The notes beneath the pieces were generated by a model. That model was not told the origin of the DNA. It did no database searches and worked only from the letters and a program-made list of their open reading frames with translations. Of a stretch of 64,000 nt of DNA, positions 1 to 8,757 are shown one piece after another. Both the position numbers and the translations under genes were made by a program. The stretch spans positions 1 to 64,000 of the forward strand of contig JAABRE010000009.1 of assembly GCA_011391125.1 (NCBI GenBank), read 5' to 3'. The first letter of the stretch is position 1, and each line of letters opens with the position of its first letter. The stretch is from Synechococcales cyanobacterium S06. GTDB taxonomy: Bacteria > Cyanobacteriota > Cyanobacteriia > Cyanobacteriales > JAABRE01.

Positions 1-41
1 CAATCCCCCAATCCCCCAATCCCCTAATTCCCCAATCCCTC
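1..41. repeat. Short C-rich tandem repeat
   Basis: Five imperfect copies of a unit like CAATCCCC fill the left edge of the window. The array probably continues beyond it. No gene is visible here. Confidence 0.6.
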
Positions 42-95
42 ACTGTTTTGACATCCAAGAATGAAAGACTCTGATTTTTTGTCCCCTGAACCTGC

Positions 96-101
96 TATAA
101 T
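96..101 (+). promoter_or_regulatory. Possible -10 box for the STAS gene
   Basis: A perfect TATAAT lies 38 bases upstream of the STAS start codon. No convincing -35 element is seen at the usual distance, so this is only a plausible promoter. Confidence 0.35.
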
Positions 102-139
102 TTGACAAAATCAGATCAATTTTTACCCAATTCTCATTT

Positions 140-460
140 ATGAAAACTGCTGTTAAAGTTATTAGACCCAATGGTATTTTAGACGGAACACAAGCAACTC
201 AGTTTCGACGCGAGATCAATGACAGTCTCAGCAAAAATACTAAAATCATTTTAATTGACTTCCAAGACGTAACTTTTATGGATAGTTCCGGTTTAGGTAT
301 TCTTGTCTTAGCGCTCAAAAACGCTCGTACAGCTGGTTGTGAGCTTTTCCTTTGTTCTATTAATGAGCAAATTAAAATGTTATTTGAATTGACCAGCATG
401 GACCAGGTATTCAAAATATATGCTAATCGAGCCGAATTTGAATTATCTCTCCCGAATTAG
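140..460 (+). CDS. STAS-domain anti-sigma factor antagonist (SpoIIAA/RsbV-like)
   Basis: This 106-residue protein is essentially one STAS domain. The family works in partner switching: the unphosphorylated form binds an RsbW-like kinase, and phosphorylation of a conserved serine releases it. The motif FMDSSGLG at residues 46-53 is the phospho-acceptor loop, with Ser49 or Ser50 as the expected site. The length is normal for a stand-alone antagonist. A receiver-PP2C phosphatase lies convergently just downstream and an RsbW-like kinase follows, so the three probably form one regulatory set. The ATG is the first in the frame and no strong ribosome-binding site precedes it. The ultimate target, a sigma factor or another process, cannot be read from the sequence. 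Confidence 0.9.
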   Translation: MKTAVKVIRPNGILDGTQATQFRREINDSLSKNTKIILIDFQDVTFMDSSGLGILVLALKNARTAGCELFLCSINEQIKMLFELTSMDQVFKIYANRAEFELSLPN

Positions 461-581
461 CCGAATACCCATTTAAGTGTCTTATTTTTTTAAGGGGAAT
501 ATCCTCCCTAAAGCCTCATTCCTTAATTCCGTTGGAAGAGATAAATTAAATGGGTAAGTGCTTGGTTTTATCACTAGATAT

Positions 582-1745
582 TCACCTAAATTTAATTTCC
601 ATAATTGATAAATCATCTTCAAATAGTAGCAAATTATGTTCTTGTTTTATCTTATTAATTAACTCATCTAGGTTACTATTATTTTTTTTTCTATAATTTT
701 GCAATAAATTAAGAAAATTATCTAAACCTGAAATTTTACCATCTTTTTGCTTAACTTCATAAATACCATCACTAAAGACATAAAGATAGGAGTTTGCTGT
801 TATATTGCAACTTGTATCTTGATAATTAACATTAGCAAATATTCCCACCGGAAAGCCATCATTTTTTAATTTTTCTAACTCGTTTTTTTCAGGATTAGAA
901 AATAATATTGCTGGTGGATGTCCCGCATTACTATAAACTAAGGTACGATGTCTGGTATTATAAACACCATACCACATCGTTAAATATTTATCTTGCCTGT
1001 CATTAACTTGAAAAGTATCATTTAATCTTGTTAAAACTTCACTAGGTTGATAATAATTAACCCCTGATAATAATTGATTCCTTAATAAGTTGATCACCGA
1101 TAAAGAAGGTAAAGCTGACCTCAAACCATGACCACAGACATCTAATAAATAAAAAGCCAGATTATACTCGTCTAACCAATAGTAATCAAAACTATCTCCT
1201 CCTAACTGACGAGAGGGAATAAATCTAGTATCAATTGTTATTCGTTCATTCTTTAATGGTTCAGGTAAAATTGAAACAACATATTCCGCAGCTTCGGCTA
1301 ATTCTTCTTCCAATATTTGCTTCTGTTTCTGTAAGTCATAATGTAATTTATATAATCTTAAACCTGCTCTTACTCTTGCTTGTAATTCAAAAATTTCTAT
1401 TGGTTTACACAAAAAATCATCACTTCCAGCATCTAATCCCTTAACTCTGTCGGATATTGAATCAAGAGAGGTTAGTAAAATGAAAAATGTACTCGCAAAT
1501 TTAGCCGTTGATTTTATTTGGCGACAGACCTCTAAACCATTCATTTTTGGCATTAACCAATCACAAATGATCATTGCTGGAACTAACTTTTTTGCTAAGG
1601 CTAAACCTTCTTCGCCATCACTTGCTAAACTTATTTGATAACCTTGATCACTTAATGCTTTTTTTAAGAAAATACGAATGGCAGGATCATCATCTATCAC
1701 CAAAATTTTAACAACAAAATTCTTATTTATTTGCTCTTGACTCAT
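582..1745 (-). CDS. Response regulator with PP2C (SpoIIE/RsbU-type) phosphatase domain
   Basis: This 387-residue protein has an N-terminal receiver domain (about residues 12-130) with the acidic triad DDD at 18-20, the phospho-acceptor Asp62 in CDWLMP and Lys114 in CKP. A short coiled linker (about 135-155) leads to a SpoIIE-type PP2C domain with metal-binding motifs GGDSFDYY, DVCGHG, NAGHPP and FSDGIYE. The family dephosphorylates STAS antagonists in response to a histidine kinase. The STAS gene at 140-460 is the obvious substrate candidate and the RsbW-like gene at 2025 the opposing kinase. It is transcribed on the minus strand, convergent with the STAS gene and divergent from the kinase gene. 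Confidence 0.92.
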   Translation of the reverse strand: MSQEQINKNFVVKILVIDDDPAIRIFLKKALSDQGYQISLASDGEEGLALAKKLVPAMIICDWLMPKMNGLEVCRQIKSTAKFASTFFILLTSLDSISDRVKGLDAGSDDFLCKPIEIFELQARVRAGLRLYKLHYDLQKQKQILEEELAEAAEYVVSILPEPLKNERITIDTRFIPSRQLGGDSFDYYWLDEYNLAFYLLDVCGHGLRSALPSLSVINLLRNQLLSGVNYYQPSEVLTRLNDTFQVNDRQDKYLTMWYGVYNTRHRTLVYSNAGHPPAILFSNPEKNELEKLKNDGFPVGIFANVNYQDTSCNITANSYLYVFSDGIYEVKQKDGKISGLDNFLNLLQNYRKKNNSNLDELINKIKQEHNLLLFEDDLSIMEIKFR

Positions 1746-2024
1746 GTTAATTTTAAATTAAATCGAAAACCTACTTCATTCTTATCATAATTACGATCTG
1801 GGTTTACTATCCATCAGAAAAAGCGATCGCAATTTCCCTTGATTTTTATAAATCATAATGTCAGAGCTGATTAAGCCTTGTATTCTAGTGGTTTAATATT
1901 CGAGTTAATGAGTCAGGAGCATCGGCCAAAACTCCAATCTTTAAAAATTTACACAATTTATTGAGGATTGCCACTGAAGCTATACTATTATTTTAACCGA
2001 CTTATTCCTATATCTTAAAGCTAC

Positions 2025-2468
2025 TTGAATTATTCTAAAGTTCTTGCTCAAACTCGTTTTAAAGTTCCTAGTGATTTGAAATCATTAGATCAACTTTTAA
2101 TGCGATCAGAAAAAATCAACTTTAGCGGTATACCCAAGCAGATTTGGCTTGAGTTTCAATTGGCTTTAGTCGAAGGTTTTACCAATGCTGTTCGTCATGC
2201 CCATAAAAATTTAACTCCCGAAGTCCTGATCGAAATTCAGATTATTGTTTTTACTGACAAAATAGAATTATATGTGTGGGATTATGGAAATTATTTTGAT
2301 TTAAAAGCTTTTATGGCTAAATTACCGCAAAAAAAGCACCCTTTAGCCCTCGGAGGTCGTGGTTTAACTATTTTGCATCAAATTGCTGATGTTATTAGTT
2401 ACACTCGTGATGAAACTAATCGTAACTGTCTCTTCATTCTTAAATATTATTCTAGTGAATCTGCCTAA
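2025..2468 (+). CDS. RsbW/SpoIIAB-like anti-sigma serine kinase (HATPase)
   Basis: This 147-residue GHKL-type ATPase carries the N-box EGFTNAVRHAHKN, a G1-like DYGNYFDL and a G2 motif GGRGLTI. Proteins of this size and motif order phosphorylate STAS antagonists and bind a partner such as a sigma factor. The start used is TTG at 2025; no ATG lies near the N-terminus in frame, so the exact start is less certain than the identity. It is divergent from the PP2C gene and probably completes a partner-switching set with it and the STAS gene. A strong hairpin follows at 2561-2601. Confidence 0.85.
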   Translation: MNYSKVLAQTRFKVPSDLKSLDQLLMRSEKINFSGIPKQIWLEFQLALVEGFTNAVRHAHKNLTPEVLIEIQIIVFTDKIELYVWDYGNYFDLKAFMAKLPQKKHPLALGGRGLTILHQIADVISYTRDETNRNCLFILKYYSSESA

Positions 2469-2560
2469 CATATTTTTGTGAAATTGTCAAGAGAGACTGT
2501 AACACTTTAAAAACTGTCACACTCGCGAAAAAATAGCCCGAAAAAAGATTTTCTCAGACT

Positions 2561-2601
2561 AAAAAGCTAAAACCTTGATACAGTAAAGGTTTTAGCTTTT
2601 T
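2561..2601. terminator. Strong bidirectional hairpin terminator
   Basis: Two perfect 16-base arms (2561-2576 and 2586-2601) with a 9-base loop form a hairpin starting with A5 and ending with T5, so it can terminate from both sides. It lies between convergent genes, the RsbW-like gene and the DHH-CBS fusion gene. Nothing else is seen in 2469-2788. Confidence 0.9.
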
Positions 2602-2788
2602 AATTTAAAAAAAAGTCGTAATTAGCTCATGTTAAATTATTTTAGCATAGTTTTAAAATTGTTCTTGTTTTCAAGGTTCAAAATCGGGCAAATTCAGCGA
2701 TTTTTGCCAAAAAGGTCTGAGAATTATTCTCAATTATTTTGCCTTCATTGTTTTAAATTTTAAAACAAAATTAAGTTTTAGATAAGTT

Positions 2789-5506
2789 TTACTTATTGAT
2801 GACCAAATTTTGTAGAAAAATTTTAGCTTCTGAAAAGTTGTTAATTTTACCGTCTAAAGTAGATTTTAATAACTCATCCAAGATAATTTTGTAATTAGGA
2901 CCAGGAGAATAACCAAGAGTTTTTAAATCATTACCATTTAAAGGAGACTGAATCTGAGACCATTTAGTAAGATAAAGCCAAATAGTACGACGAATAGACT
3001 TATTATTTCTAACAGCAATTAATAATAAAGTAGGGGAATTATATTCCCGTAAAAAGAAGACAAGTTCACTTAAAGAAGGGGAATTAGAGAGAAAATCTCT
3101 TACCATTGTTTCATTTTTCTGTAAATTTGTTAACCGTTTAATACTATTATTTGGTAACTGAAGATGACTCGCTAAATTACCCCTAATTGAGTCATCCAAA
3201 TTGGCAATTAAAATTTCTAATCTAATTAACCAATGGTCTAAATTCTGGTTAGAATCAATGAATTTCAACCAACGAGAAATACAACAAATTTGCCACCATA
3301 ACTGGGGATTTAAAGTTAAATTATTGTCAAGACAACGGAGGGAATTGAGAGAATTAAGTAACTTTAAAGCCGGTTTCCAATAAGAAGCTTCAAGGATATA
3401 TTTTAATTCAGTACGCAACCTAGTTGTTAAAGCTGGAGCGAGGTGTTTTTGTAAGCGTAAACGGTCATAAACTCCGCTTTCGATGGCATAATAAATGTAA
3501 GTTTTCGTTTGTAATTCTATTTCAAAACCGAGTCGAACAGCGAATCTAACTGCGCGATAAATCCGAGTAGGGTCCTCAATAAAACTATTAGGATGTAATA
3601 CTTTTATGTGCCTATTTTTTAAGTCAATTAATCCACCAAAGAAATCCAATAATTCACCTTGACGGGGAGAAGTGAGACGTAAAGCTAAAGAATTAATGGT
3701 AAAATCACGACGGTATAAATCTTGGCGAATGGAACTAGCTTCCACTTCCGGATTAGCAGCAGGATAGGGATAAAATTCGGTTCTAGCTGTAGCAATATCT
3801 AACCAAAGAGAGCCCAAATTTTGGTCTTTATGCCAAAATAAAGCCGCAGTTTGGAATGCTCCATGAATGGACAAACGAGTCTGGGGATAAATAGTTTGTA
3901 AAGCTTGAGCTAACTCAACACCAGCATGAGTATCAGCCGAATCATGAAAACCATCAACCACTAAATCTAGATCCTGTAATAATAAAAATTTTTCCTCGGT
4001 TTCTGCTAATAATAAATCTCGAACTGCTCCGCCAACTAGATATAAATGCCAACTTCTTTTTCGAGCTTCATTGGCTATTTGATTTAACAAGTTCCAAATG
4101 GGAGGAGATAAACGATTTTTGATGGCCGGTAATAAACAAGAAGTACGGGGTTTTTCATTAGGACTTGATTGTATTTCATCTCTTTGTTGATGCAGTTTTC
4201 TTAAAACATCAGTACGAGTAACAATTCCGATTAATTTGTCTCCATTTAAAACAGGTAATCTACCCACATCATAAGTCACCATTAAAGACTCAATTTCGGG
4301 TAAAGTTGTTTCGGGAGTAATAGTTTTTAAATTGCAGGTCATATAACCTTTAACCGGAGCATGACTAAAACCGTGATGTAAGGCTAAATCCAAATCACGA
4401 CGGGCAATTATGCCCAATAATTGCCCTTGTTCATTAACAACAGATAACCCCGAATGTCCATAACGAAATAAAATTCTTTGTGCTTGTTTGATGGTAGTTT
4501 GAGGGAGAATTGTTCTTACTGGTGATGACATCAAATCCCTAGCAATTGGGGGGTGAGGAATTTGTTCTTTGAACTCATTTAATAACTGATTTAAAGTTGT
4601 CTCGGGATTAACTTTTGCTAAACTGACAGAAGAAGCTTGAGAATGTCCTCCTCCGCCATATTTAGCAAATAATTGCTGAAGATTTGTTTCGGGAATACTA
4701 GTTCGACCAATAACTGTTAATCTGGTGTCAATATTATCAATTTCCTCATTTTTATTACGAATATAACAATGTCCTAAAAGTAAAGCATCAGTTTCAGTTA
4801 AATCCATTAAATGAGAGACAACATTTGATAAACCTGGAACAAAATTTTCGGTTTTTAATAATACCCAAGCAATGGTATAACCACTAACTGAAATTGTTTG
4901 TAACTCTTTTAAAGCAACGGTTAATATTTTTTGTAATTCTGAACTTAAACTTGGCTCCACATAGTCGGCAATAATTTTAACATTCGCTCCCTGAAACATT
5001 AACCAGGCCAAAGCTTGAGCATCTCTAGGAGTAGTTTGAGCGTAGGTTAAAGAGCCAGTATCAACATGAATTCCCAAAGCCATGACGGTAGCTTCAAAGG
5101 TTGTTAATTGAGTATTTTTTTCTTGTAAAAGTTCAGTAATTAAAGTGGTTGTAGCGCCCACAGCTTCAATTTGTTTATAGGTAGCTGGAATATTGCAATT
5201 TACATTGAGATGATGATCATAAATTTCGATCGCCTGTAACCCTGGCAGCTTGAACCATTCAGCAGCCTTACCAAAGCGATCGCACTGCTGACTATCAGGA
5301 ATAATTAAAGAAGTAATTTCTGCTTCTCTGACACTACGACGTTCAATCAAAGAAAATTCATCGCGGTGTAAAGCCAAAAAATCTCTGACGGCTGGGTGTG
5401 CTCCTCCAGTTAAAACAATTTTTGAACCAATTTTTAAACGCGATAAACCAACGGCTGCTCCCACAGCATCAAAATCGGCAGTTGAATGACATAAAATTAA
5501 ATCCAT
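2789..5506 (-). CDS. DHH-CBS-CBS-tRNA nucleotidyltransferase fusion protein
   Basis: This 905-residue protein combines three modules. The N-terminus is a DHH/DHHA1 phosphoesterase (HSTADFDAVG at 7-16, DHH at 97-99, GGGGHSQA near residue 285). Two CBS domains follow (about 320-440), likely sensing adenine nucleotides. The C-terminal half is a class II poly(A) polymerase/CCA-adding head with LVGGAVRDLL, an acidic DLDLVVDG and RRDFTINSLA. Proteins of this layout occur in cyanobacteria and related bacteria, where some members add only CC or only A to tRNA; which activity this one has cannot be read off. The ATG start is directly followed by the DHH motif, so the N-terminus is secure. It appears to be transcribed alone. 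Confidence 0.9.
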   Translation of the reverse strand: MDLILCHSTADFDAVGAAVGLSRLKIGSKIVLTGGAHPAVRDFLALHRDEFSLIERRSVREAEITSLIIPDSQQCDRFGKAAEWFKLPGLQAIEIYDHHLNVNCNIPATYKQIEAVGATTTLITELLQEKNTQLTTFEATVMALGIHVDTGSLTYAQTTPRDAQALAWLMFQGANVKIIADYVEPSLSSELQKILTVALKELQTISVSGYTIAWVLLKTENFVPGLSNVVSHLMDLTETDALLLGHCYIRNKNEEIDNIDTRLTVIGRTSIPETNLQQLFAKYGGGGHSQASSVSLAKVNPETTLNQLLNEFKEQIPHPPIARDLMSSPVRTILPQTTIKQAQRILFRYGHSGLSVVNEQGQLLGIIARRDLDLALHHGFSHAPVKGYMTCNLKTITPETTLPEIESLMVTYDVGRLPVLNGDKLIGIVTRTDVLRKLHQQRDEIQSSPNEKPRTSCLLPAIKNRLSPPIWNLLNQIANEARKRSWHLYLVGGAVRDLLLAETEEKFLLLQDLDLVVDGFHDSADTHAGVELAQALQTIYPQTRLSIHGAFQTAALFWHKDQNLGSLWLDIATARTEFYPYPAANPEVEASSIRQDLYRRDFTINSLALRLTSPRQGELLDFFGGLIDLKNRHIKVLHPNSFIEDPTRIYRAVRFAVRLGFEIELQTKTYIYYAIESGVYDRLRLQKHLAPALTTRLRTELKYILEASYWKPALKLLNSLNSLRCLDNNLTLNPQLWWQICCISRWLKFIDSNQNLDHWLIRLEILIANLDDSIRGNLASHLQLPNNSIKRLTNLQKNETMVRDFLSNSPSLSELVFFLREYNSPTLLLIAVRNNKSIRRTIWLYLTKWSQIQSPLNGNDLKTLGYSPGPNYKIILDELLKSTLDGKINNFSEAKIFLQNLVINK

Positions 5507-5513
5507 TTAATTA

Positions 5514-5607
5514 GTTGATAATTGTTAATTAATAGTGAGAATTTCGCTCACACTCCCTAATTGTCAATTGTCAATGGTTAATTGTCAATTGCTTTAATTG
5601 TTTAATT
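5514..5607. repeat. Heptamer-type repeat tract (TTGTCAA-like)
   Basis: Degenerate units such as AATTGTC and TTAATTG repeat upstream of the DHH-CBS gene. The remaining stretch up to psbZ (5608-5878) shows no gene and presumably holds the psbZ promoter. Confidence 0.5.
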
Positions 5608-5878
5608 GACCTTAAAGAAAAATAGTCGAAATTTATTGCCCATCTTAACCAGTAGAAATACTTAGTTAACCTCAAACCCTTTCAGGAGAGGAGGTTTATC
5701 CCGATTTTACCCTTGATTTAAGAGAAATATTCTCAAAATAAATTAATAAAGCATCCTTGATTTATAATTAAGGCTCAGAAGGCCTCAAATTTTGATAACT
5801 TACTAACAGTATCTTTTAATAATACTCAGTCCATGGGTGCTATTACATTACCTTTTTGTTTTTTCGGAGATTTGTAAA

Positions 5879-6067
5879 ATGTCTATTCTTTTTCAATTAG
5901 CTTTAGTTGCTTTAGTTCTCTTATCTTTTTTGATGGTTGTCGGTGTACCAGTTGCCTATGCTGCTCCCCAAAATTGGGATCAATCTAAACCCTTATTGTT
6001 TCTTGGTTCTGCAATTTGGCTAGTTTTAGTCGTAGTTGTCGGTATTCTTAACTTTTTTGTAATTTAA
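5879..6067 (+). CDS. psbZ: Photosystem II reaction centre protein Z
   Basis: This 62-residue, two-helix thylakoid membrane protein (Ycf9) sits at the periphery of the photosystem II core. The sequence [17 protein letters not shown] opens the first helix, and the second ends in ILNFFVI, as in known PsbZ. The start is ATG at 5879, preceded by GGAGA; an in-frame upstream codon at 5837 would add 14 residues unlike any PsbZ. The lumazine synthase gene follows 70 bases downstream after a hairpin. Confidence 0.95.
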   Translation: MSILFQLALVALVLLSFLMVVGVPVAYAAPQNWDQSKPLLFLGSAIWLVLVVVVGILNFFVI

Positions 6068-6075
6068 TCCCTTGG

Positions 6076-6108
6076 GGTGCGTTTTCTGTAAGAATTGCGC
6101 ACCTTTTT
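6076..6108 (+). terminator. Likely rho-independent terminator of psbZ
   Basis: GGTGCG (6076-6081) pairs with CGCACC (6098-6103), followed by five T. It lies between psbZ and ribH, so most psbZ transcripts probably end here. Confidence 0.6.
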
Positions 6109-6137
6109 CCCTGATACTCCCTACTTCTTAAATTAAA

Positions 6138-6623
6138 ATGACAACATTTGAAGGAAATTTTACCGACAATATCACTCAACTTCGCTTTGCGATTATTATT
6201 GGACGTTTTAACGACTTAGTCACCGATAAACTTTTATCCGGTTGCCAAGATTGCCTGAAACGTCACGGAATAGATGTTAACCCCGAAGGCAATCAAGTTG
6301 ATTACGTGTGGGTTCCAGGTAGCTTTGAAGTGCCCATGATTGCCCGTCAAATGGCTCTTAAAGGCGGTTACGATGCCATTATCTGTCTCGGAGCGGTAAT
6401 TCGTGGCCAAACCCCCCATTTTGACTATGTTTCTGGGGAGGCCGCTAAAAATATTGCCGCGGTGGGAATGCAAACTGGAGTCCCTGTAATTTTCGGCATC
6501 TTGACTACAGATACCATGCAACAAGCTCTCGAAAGAGCAGGAATTAAAGCCAACCATGGTTGGAATTATGCCCTCAATGCTCTGGAAATGGCGAATTTAA
6601 TGCGCCAAATCAAGGCCAATTAA
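6138..6623 (+). CDS. ribH: 6,7-dimethyl-8-ribityllumazine synthase
   Basis: This 161-residue enzyme condenses the riboflavin pyrimidine intermediate with dihydroxybutanone phosphate, the penultimate step of riboflavin synthesis. Typical motifs are present: VPGSFEVP near residue 60, [16 protein letters not shown] (substrate and phosphate site) and GILTTDT, with an ending [14 protein letters not shown] matching the family. Length and start are normal. It follows psbZ with a hairpin in between. Confidence 0.95.
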   Translation: MTTFEGNFTDNITQLRFAIIIGRFNDLVTDKLLSGCQDCLKRHGIDVNPEGNQVDYVWVPGSFEVPMIARQMALKGGYDAIICLGAVIRGQTPHFDYVSGEAAKNIAAVGMQTGVPVIFGILTTDTMQQALERAGIKANHGWNYALNALEMANLMRQIKAN

Positions 6624-6661
6624 GGTTTTCCCCCTGGTGTAAAAAAATTTTGGAAAAAGGC

Positions 6662-6689
6662 TTGACAATTATATTTTTTTTTGTAATAC
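6662..6689 (+). promoter_or_regulatory. Promoter of the tRNA-Gly gene
   Basis: A perfect TTGACA (6662-6667) is followed after 16 bases by TAATAC (6684-6689) preceded by TG. The 5' end of the tRNA is 18 bases downstream, a fitting distance for a sigma-70-type promoter. Confidence 0.7.
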
Positions 6690-6706
6690 TTAATAACGTT
6701 GGCAAT

Positions 6707-6778
6707 GCGGGTATAGCTCAGTGGTAGAGCGTCACCTTGCCAAGGTGAATGTCGCGCGTTCGAATCGCGTTACCCGCT
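6707..6778 (+). tRNA. tRNA-Gly (GCC)
   Basis: The 72-base sequence folds as a full cloverleaf. The acceptor arms GCGGGTA and TACCCGC pair perfectly, the anticodon stem TCACC/GGTGA encloses TTGCCAA with anticodon GCC, and the T arm carries GTTCGAATC. The discriminator base is T. No CCA is encoded. Confidence 0.97.
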
Positions 6779-6825
6779 TAATCAAAAGCATCAATATTCC
6801 TTATTTCAAGCGACAGCCTTTCGGT

Positions 6826-6853
6826 GTAGGGGTTAACGGCCGTTAACCCCTAC
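6826..6853. repeat. 28-bp perfect palindrome, GGCCGTT family
   Basis: Each half reads GTAGGGGTTAACGG. Related palindromes with GGGCGAACGG halves lie at 8725-8744 and 54037-54064. It sits just downstream of the tRNA gene and could form a strong hairpin. Confidence 0.85.
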
Positions 6854-6865
6854 TGATAACTGTTA

Positions 6866-6989
6866 TACTAATTCCAAATAAAAATTAAACAAAAGTTTTT
6901 AGTTTGTTGTTTGACTTTATTCCTAAGAAGCGCTAAAGCGCAACTACGAACCTATTTTTCAACTGTTTTAATCTTAATTGGAATCACTA
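6866..6989 (-). mobile_element. Family A miniature inverted-repeat element, copy 1
   Basis: This 124-bp element is bounded by inverted ends of the TAGTRATTCCAA type (left end TACTAATTCC, right end GGAATCACTA) and flanked by TA on both sides. It contains a GCGCTAAAGCGC palindrome. It has no coding capacity. TA duplication and TIRs suggest a Tc1/mariner-IS630-mobilised MITE. Confidence 0.85.
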
Positions 6990-6998
6990 TAACTGTTA

Positions 6999-7122
6999 TA
7001 GTAATTCCAAATAAAAATTAAACAAAAGTTTTTAGTTTGTTGTTGGACTTTAGTCCTAAGAAGCGCTAAAGCGCAACTACGAACCTATTTTTTAACTGTT
7101 CTAATCTTAATTGGAATTACTA
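6999..7122 (-). mobile_element. Family A miniature inverted-repeat element, copy 2
   Basis: This second 124-bp copy is in the same orientation as copy 1, only nine bases away, with ends TAGTAATTCC and GGAATTACTA and flanking TA dinucleotides. It carries palindromes GGACTTTAGTCC and GCGCTAAAGCGC. Together with copy 1 it fills the gap between the tRNA and the TPR gene. Confidence 0.88.
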
Positions 7123-7209
7123 TAACTGAAATGACTTGCATAATGAACTAATAAAAAGTAATCTTGAATACAAGATTAAAAAAATTTATGAATAAGTTAT
7201 TAGTTAATT

Positions 7210-8505
7210 ATGACTCAATTGCCACAAAAAATAGTTATAGTTCATACATTAGCAGATGAAAAAGCAAAATGGCTCAAATTAATTGAGTCAGGAGACTGGG
7301 AAGTAGAAGATCAATCAGCTAATCAAGATCTGATTCAATTAATTGAGAATTGGTTGGCACAGAAAAGGCCTTTACCAATTTTAGTATTAATTGATATGGC
7401 CGCTCAAACACCCGATGGTCATTTTTTGCAGGCAACTTCTTTGGCTCGTTGGTGTAAGGAACAGGATATTGCTCTGAAGATAGTTGGTCTTCATGCCAAA
7501 CAAGAAACTATTAGTAACATTGAAGCTAATTTTGCTAAATATCAAGGATTAGTGGGCATTTTACCCAAAATTAGTCTTAATAATCGTCAGGATATTATTA
7601 CCCGTTTAGAAGAAATCTTAGGTACAAAACTTAAGTTATCCCCAGAGGAAATCCCTTCTCCCCCCCCAGAAATTATCCCTGTTAAGGAAAAAACACCTGC
7701 TCCAATTCAGGAAAAAATACCCCTCCCCGTTAAGGAAAAAACACCTGCTCCAGTAGTTACAGAATTACCAGCGAAAAAAACCGTAAATTCCCTAGAATCT
7801 CTCCATGAGGCCATTAAGGAAAATCCCCAGTCTCCTGCTCTTTATTGTGACAGAGGAGAGCTTTATTTCAGTTTAGGTGACGAAAAAGCTGCCTTTGCTG
7901 ATTATCAACAAGCTATTAAACTGGATGCTAAATTTGAACCAGCTTATCTTGCTCGTGGTATTGCTTTTTGTAAATTAGGTAATTATACTGCGGCCATCAA
8001 GAATTTAGATCAAGCCTTAAAATTAAATGGTAAAAATGCGATCGCCTATCATCAAAGAGGATTAGCTCGTTTTCATTCGGGAGATGAAGGAGGAGCGAGG
8101 AAAGATTATGAGCAAGCAATTAAGCTAAAGTCAGATTTTAGTCAAGCTTATAATGACCGAGCTTTTTTGTTCTATTTGTTAGGGAAAACTAAGGAAGCTT
8201 TACAAAACTACGATTTAGCCATTAAATATGATGCTAATTTTGCCGATGCTTATTATAATCGGGGTAACATTTATTCAGATTTAGCTAGATTTGAGGAAGC
8301 TATTGAAGATTATAACCAAGCGATTCGTGCTAATCCCAATTTAGCTCCTGCTTATGGCAATCGTGGTATTGCTTTTTATGAATTGGACAAGGTTGAAGAG
8401 GCCATTGGGGATACTACCAAGTCAGCTAATTTGTTTAAACTTCAAGGATATCAGGACAATTATAAACAAGCTTTAGAAACTCTCAAAGAAATGAGAGCTA
8501 ATTGA
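7210..8505 (+). CDS. Receiver-like/TPR protein
   Basis: This 431-residue protein has an N-terminal alpha/beta region (about 1-140) resembling a degenerate response-regulator receiver. A Pro/Lys/Glu-rich linker (about 145-195) repeats units like KEKTPAPI, and six or so tetratricopeptide repeats (about 205-420) follow with patterns such as AYYNRGNIYSDLARFEEA. TPR arrays mediate protein-protein contacts; no catalytic motif is seen. The acidic pocket expected of an active receiver is not obvious, so phosphorylation is doubtful. It stands alone, with family A elements on both sides (6866-7122 and 8554-8677). The partner is unknown. Confidence 0.8.
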   Translation: MTQLPQKIVIVHTLADEKAKWLKLIESGDWEVEDQSANQDLIQLIENWLAQKRPLPILVLIDMAAQTPDGHFLQATSLARWCKEQDIALKIVGLHAKQETISNIEANFAKYQGLVGILPKISLNNRQDIITRLEEILGTKLKLSPEEIPSPPPEIIPVKEKTPAPIQEKIPLPVKEKTPAPVVTELPAKKTVNSLESLHEAIKENPQSPALYCDRGELYFSLGDEKAAFADYQQAIKLDAKFEPAYLARGIAFCKLGNYTAAIKNLDQALKLNGKNAIAYHQRGLARFHSGDEGGARKDYEQAIKLKSDFSQAYNDRAFLFYLLGKTKEALQNYDLAIKYDANFADAYYNRGNIYSDLARFEEAIEDYNQAIRANPNLAPAYGNRGIAFYELDKVEEAIGDTTKSANLFKLQGYQDNYKQALETLKEMRAN

Positions 8506-8553
8506 GAGTTGATAGTTATCAGTTAACAGTTATCAGTTATCAGTTATCAGTTA

Positions 8554-8677
8554 TAGTAATTCCAATTAAGATTAGAACAGTTAAAAAATAGGTTCGTAGT
8601 TGCGCTTTAGCGCTTCTTAGGACTAAAGTCCAACAACAAACTAAAAACTTTTGTTTAATTTTTATTTGGAATTACTA
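8554..8677 (+). mobile_element. Family A miniature inverted-repeat element, copy 3
   Basis: This 124-bp copy is in inverse orientation to copies 1 and 2, with ends TAGTAATTCC and GGAATTACTA and flanking TA. It lies between convergent genes after a TTATCAG heptamer tract (8515-8552). Confidence 0.88.
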
Positions 8678-8724
8678 TAACAGTTAACATTGACAACGAT
8701 TCAGTTAACTGTCAACTATTATAA

Positions 8725-8744
8725 GGGCGAACGGCCGTTCGCCC
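8725..8744. repeat. GGCCGTT-family palindrome
   Basis: Half-site GGGCGAACGG and its exact reverse complement form 20 perfect base pairs between the convergent TPR and permease genes. Same family as 6826-6853 and 54037-54064; it may act as a terminator. Confidence 0.8.
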
Positions 8745-8757
8745 CTACTATTAACTG

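Noticed and set aside
6866-7122. Structured RNA or riboswitch after the tRNA gene
   Set aside because: The hairpins belong to two dispersed family A elements found at unrelated loci.
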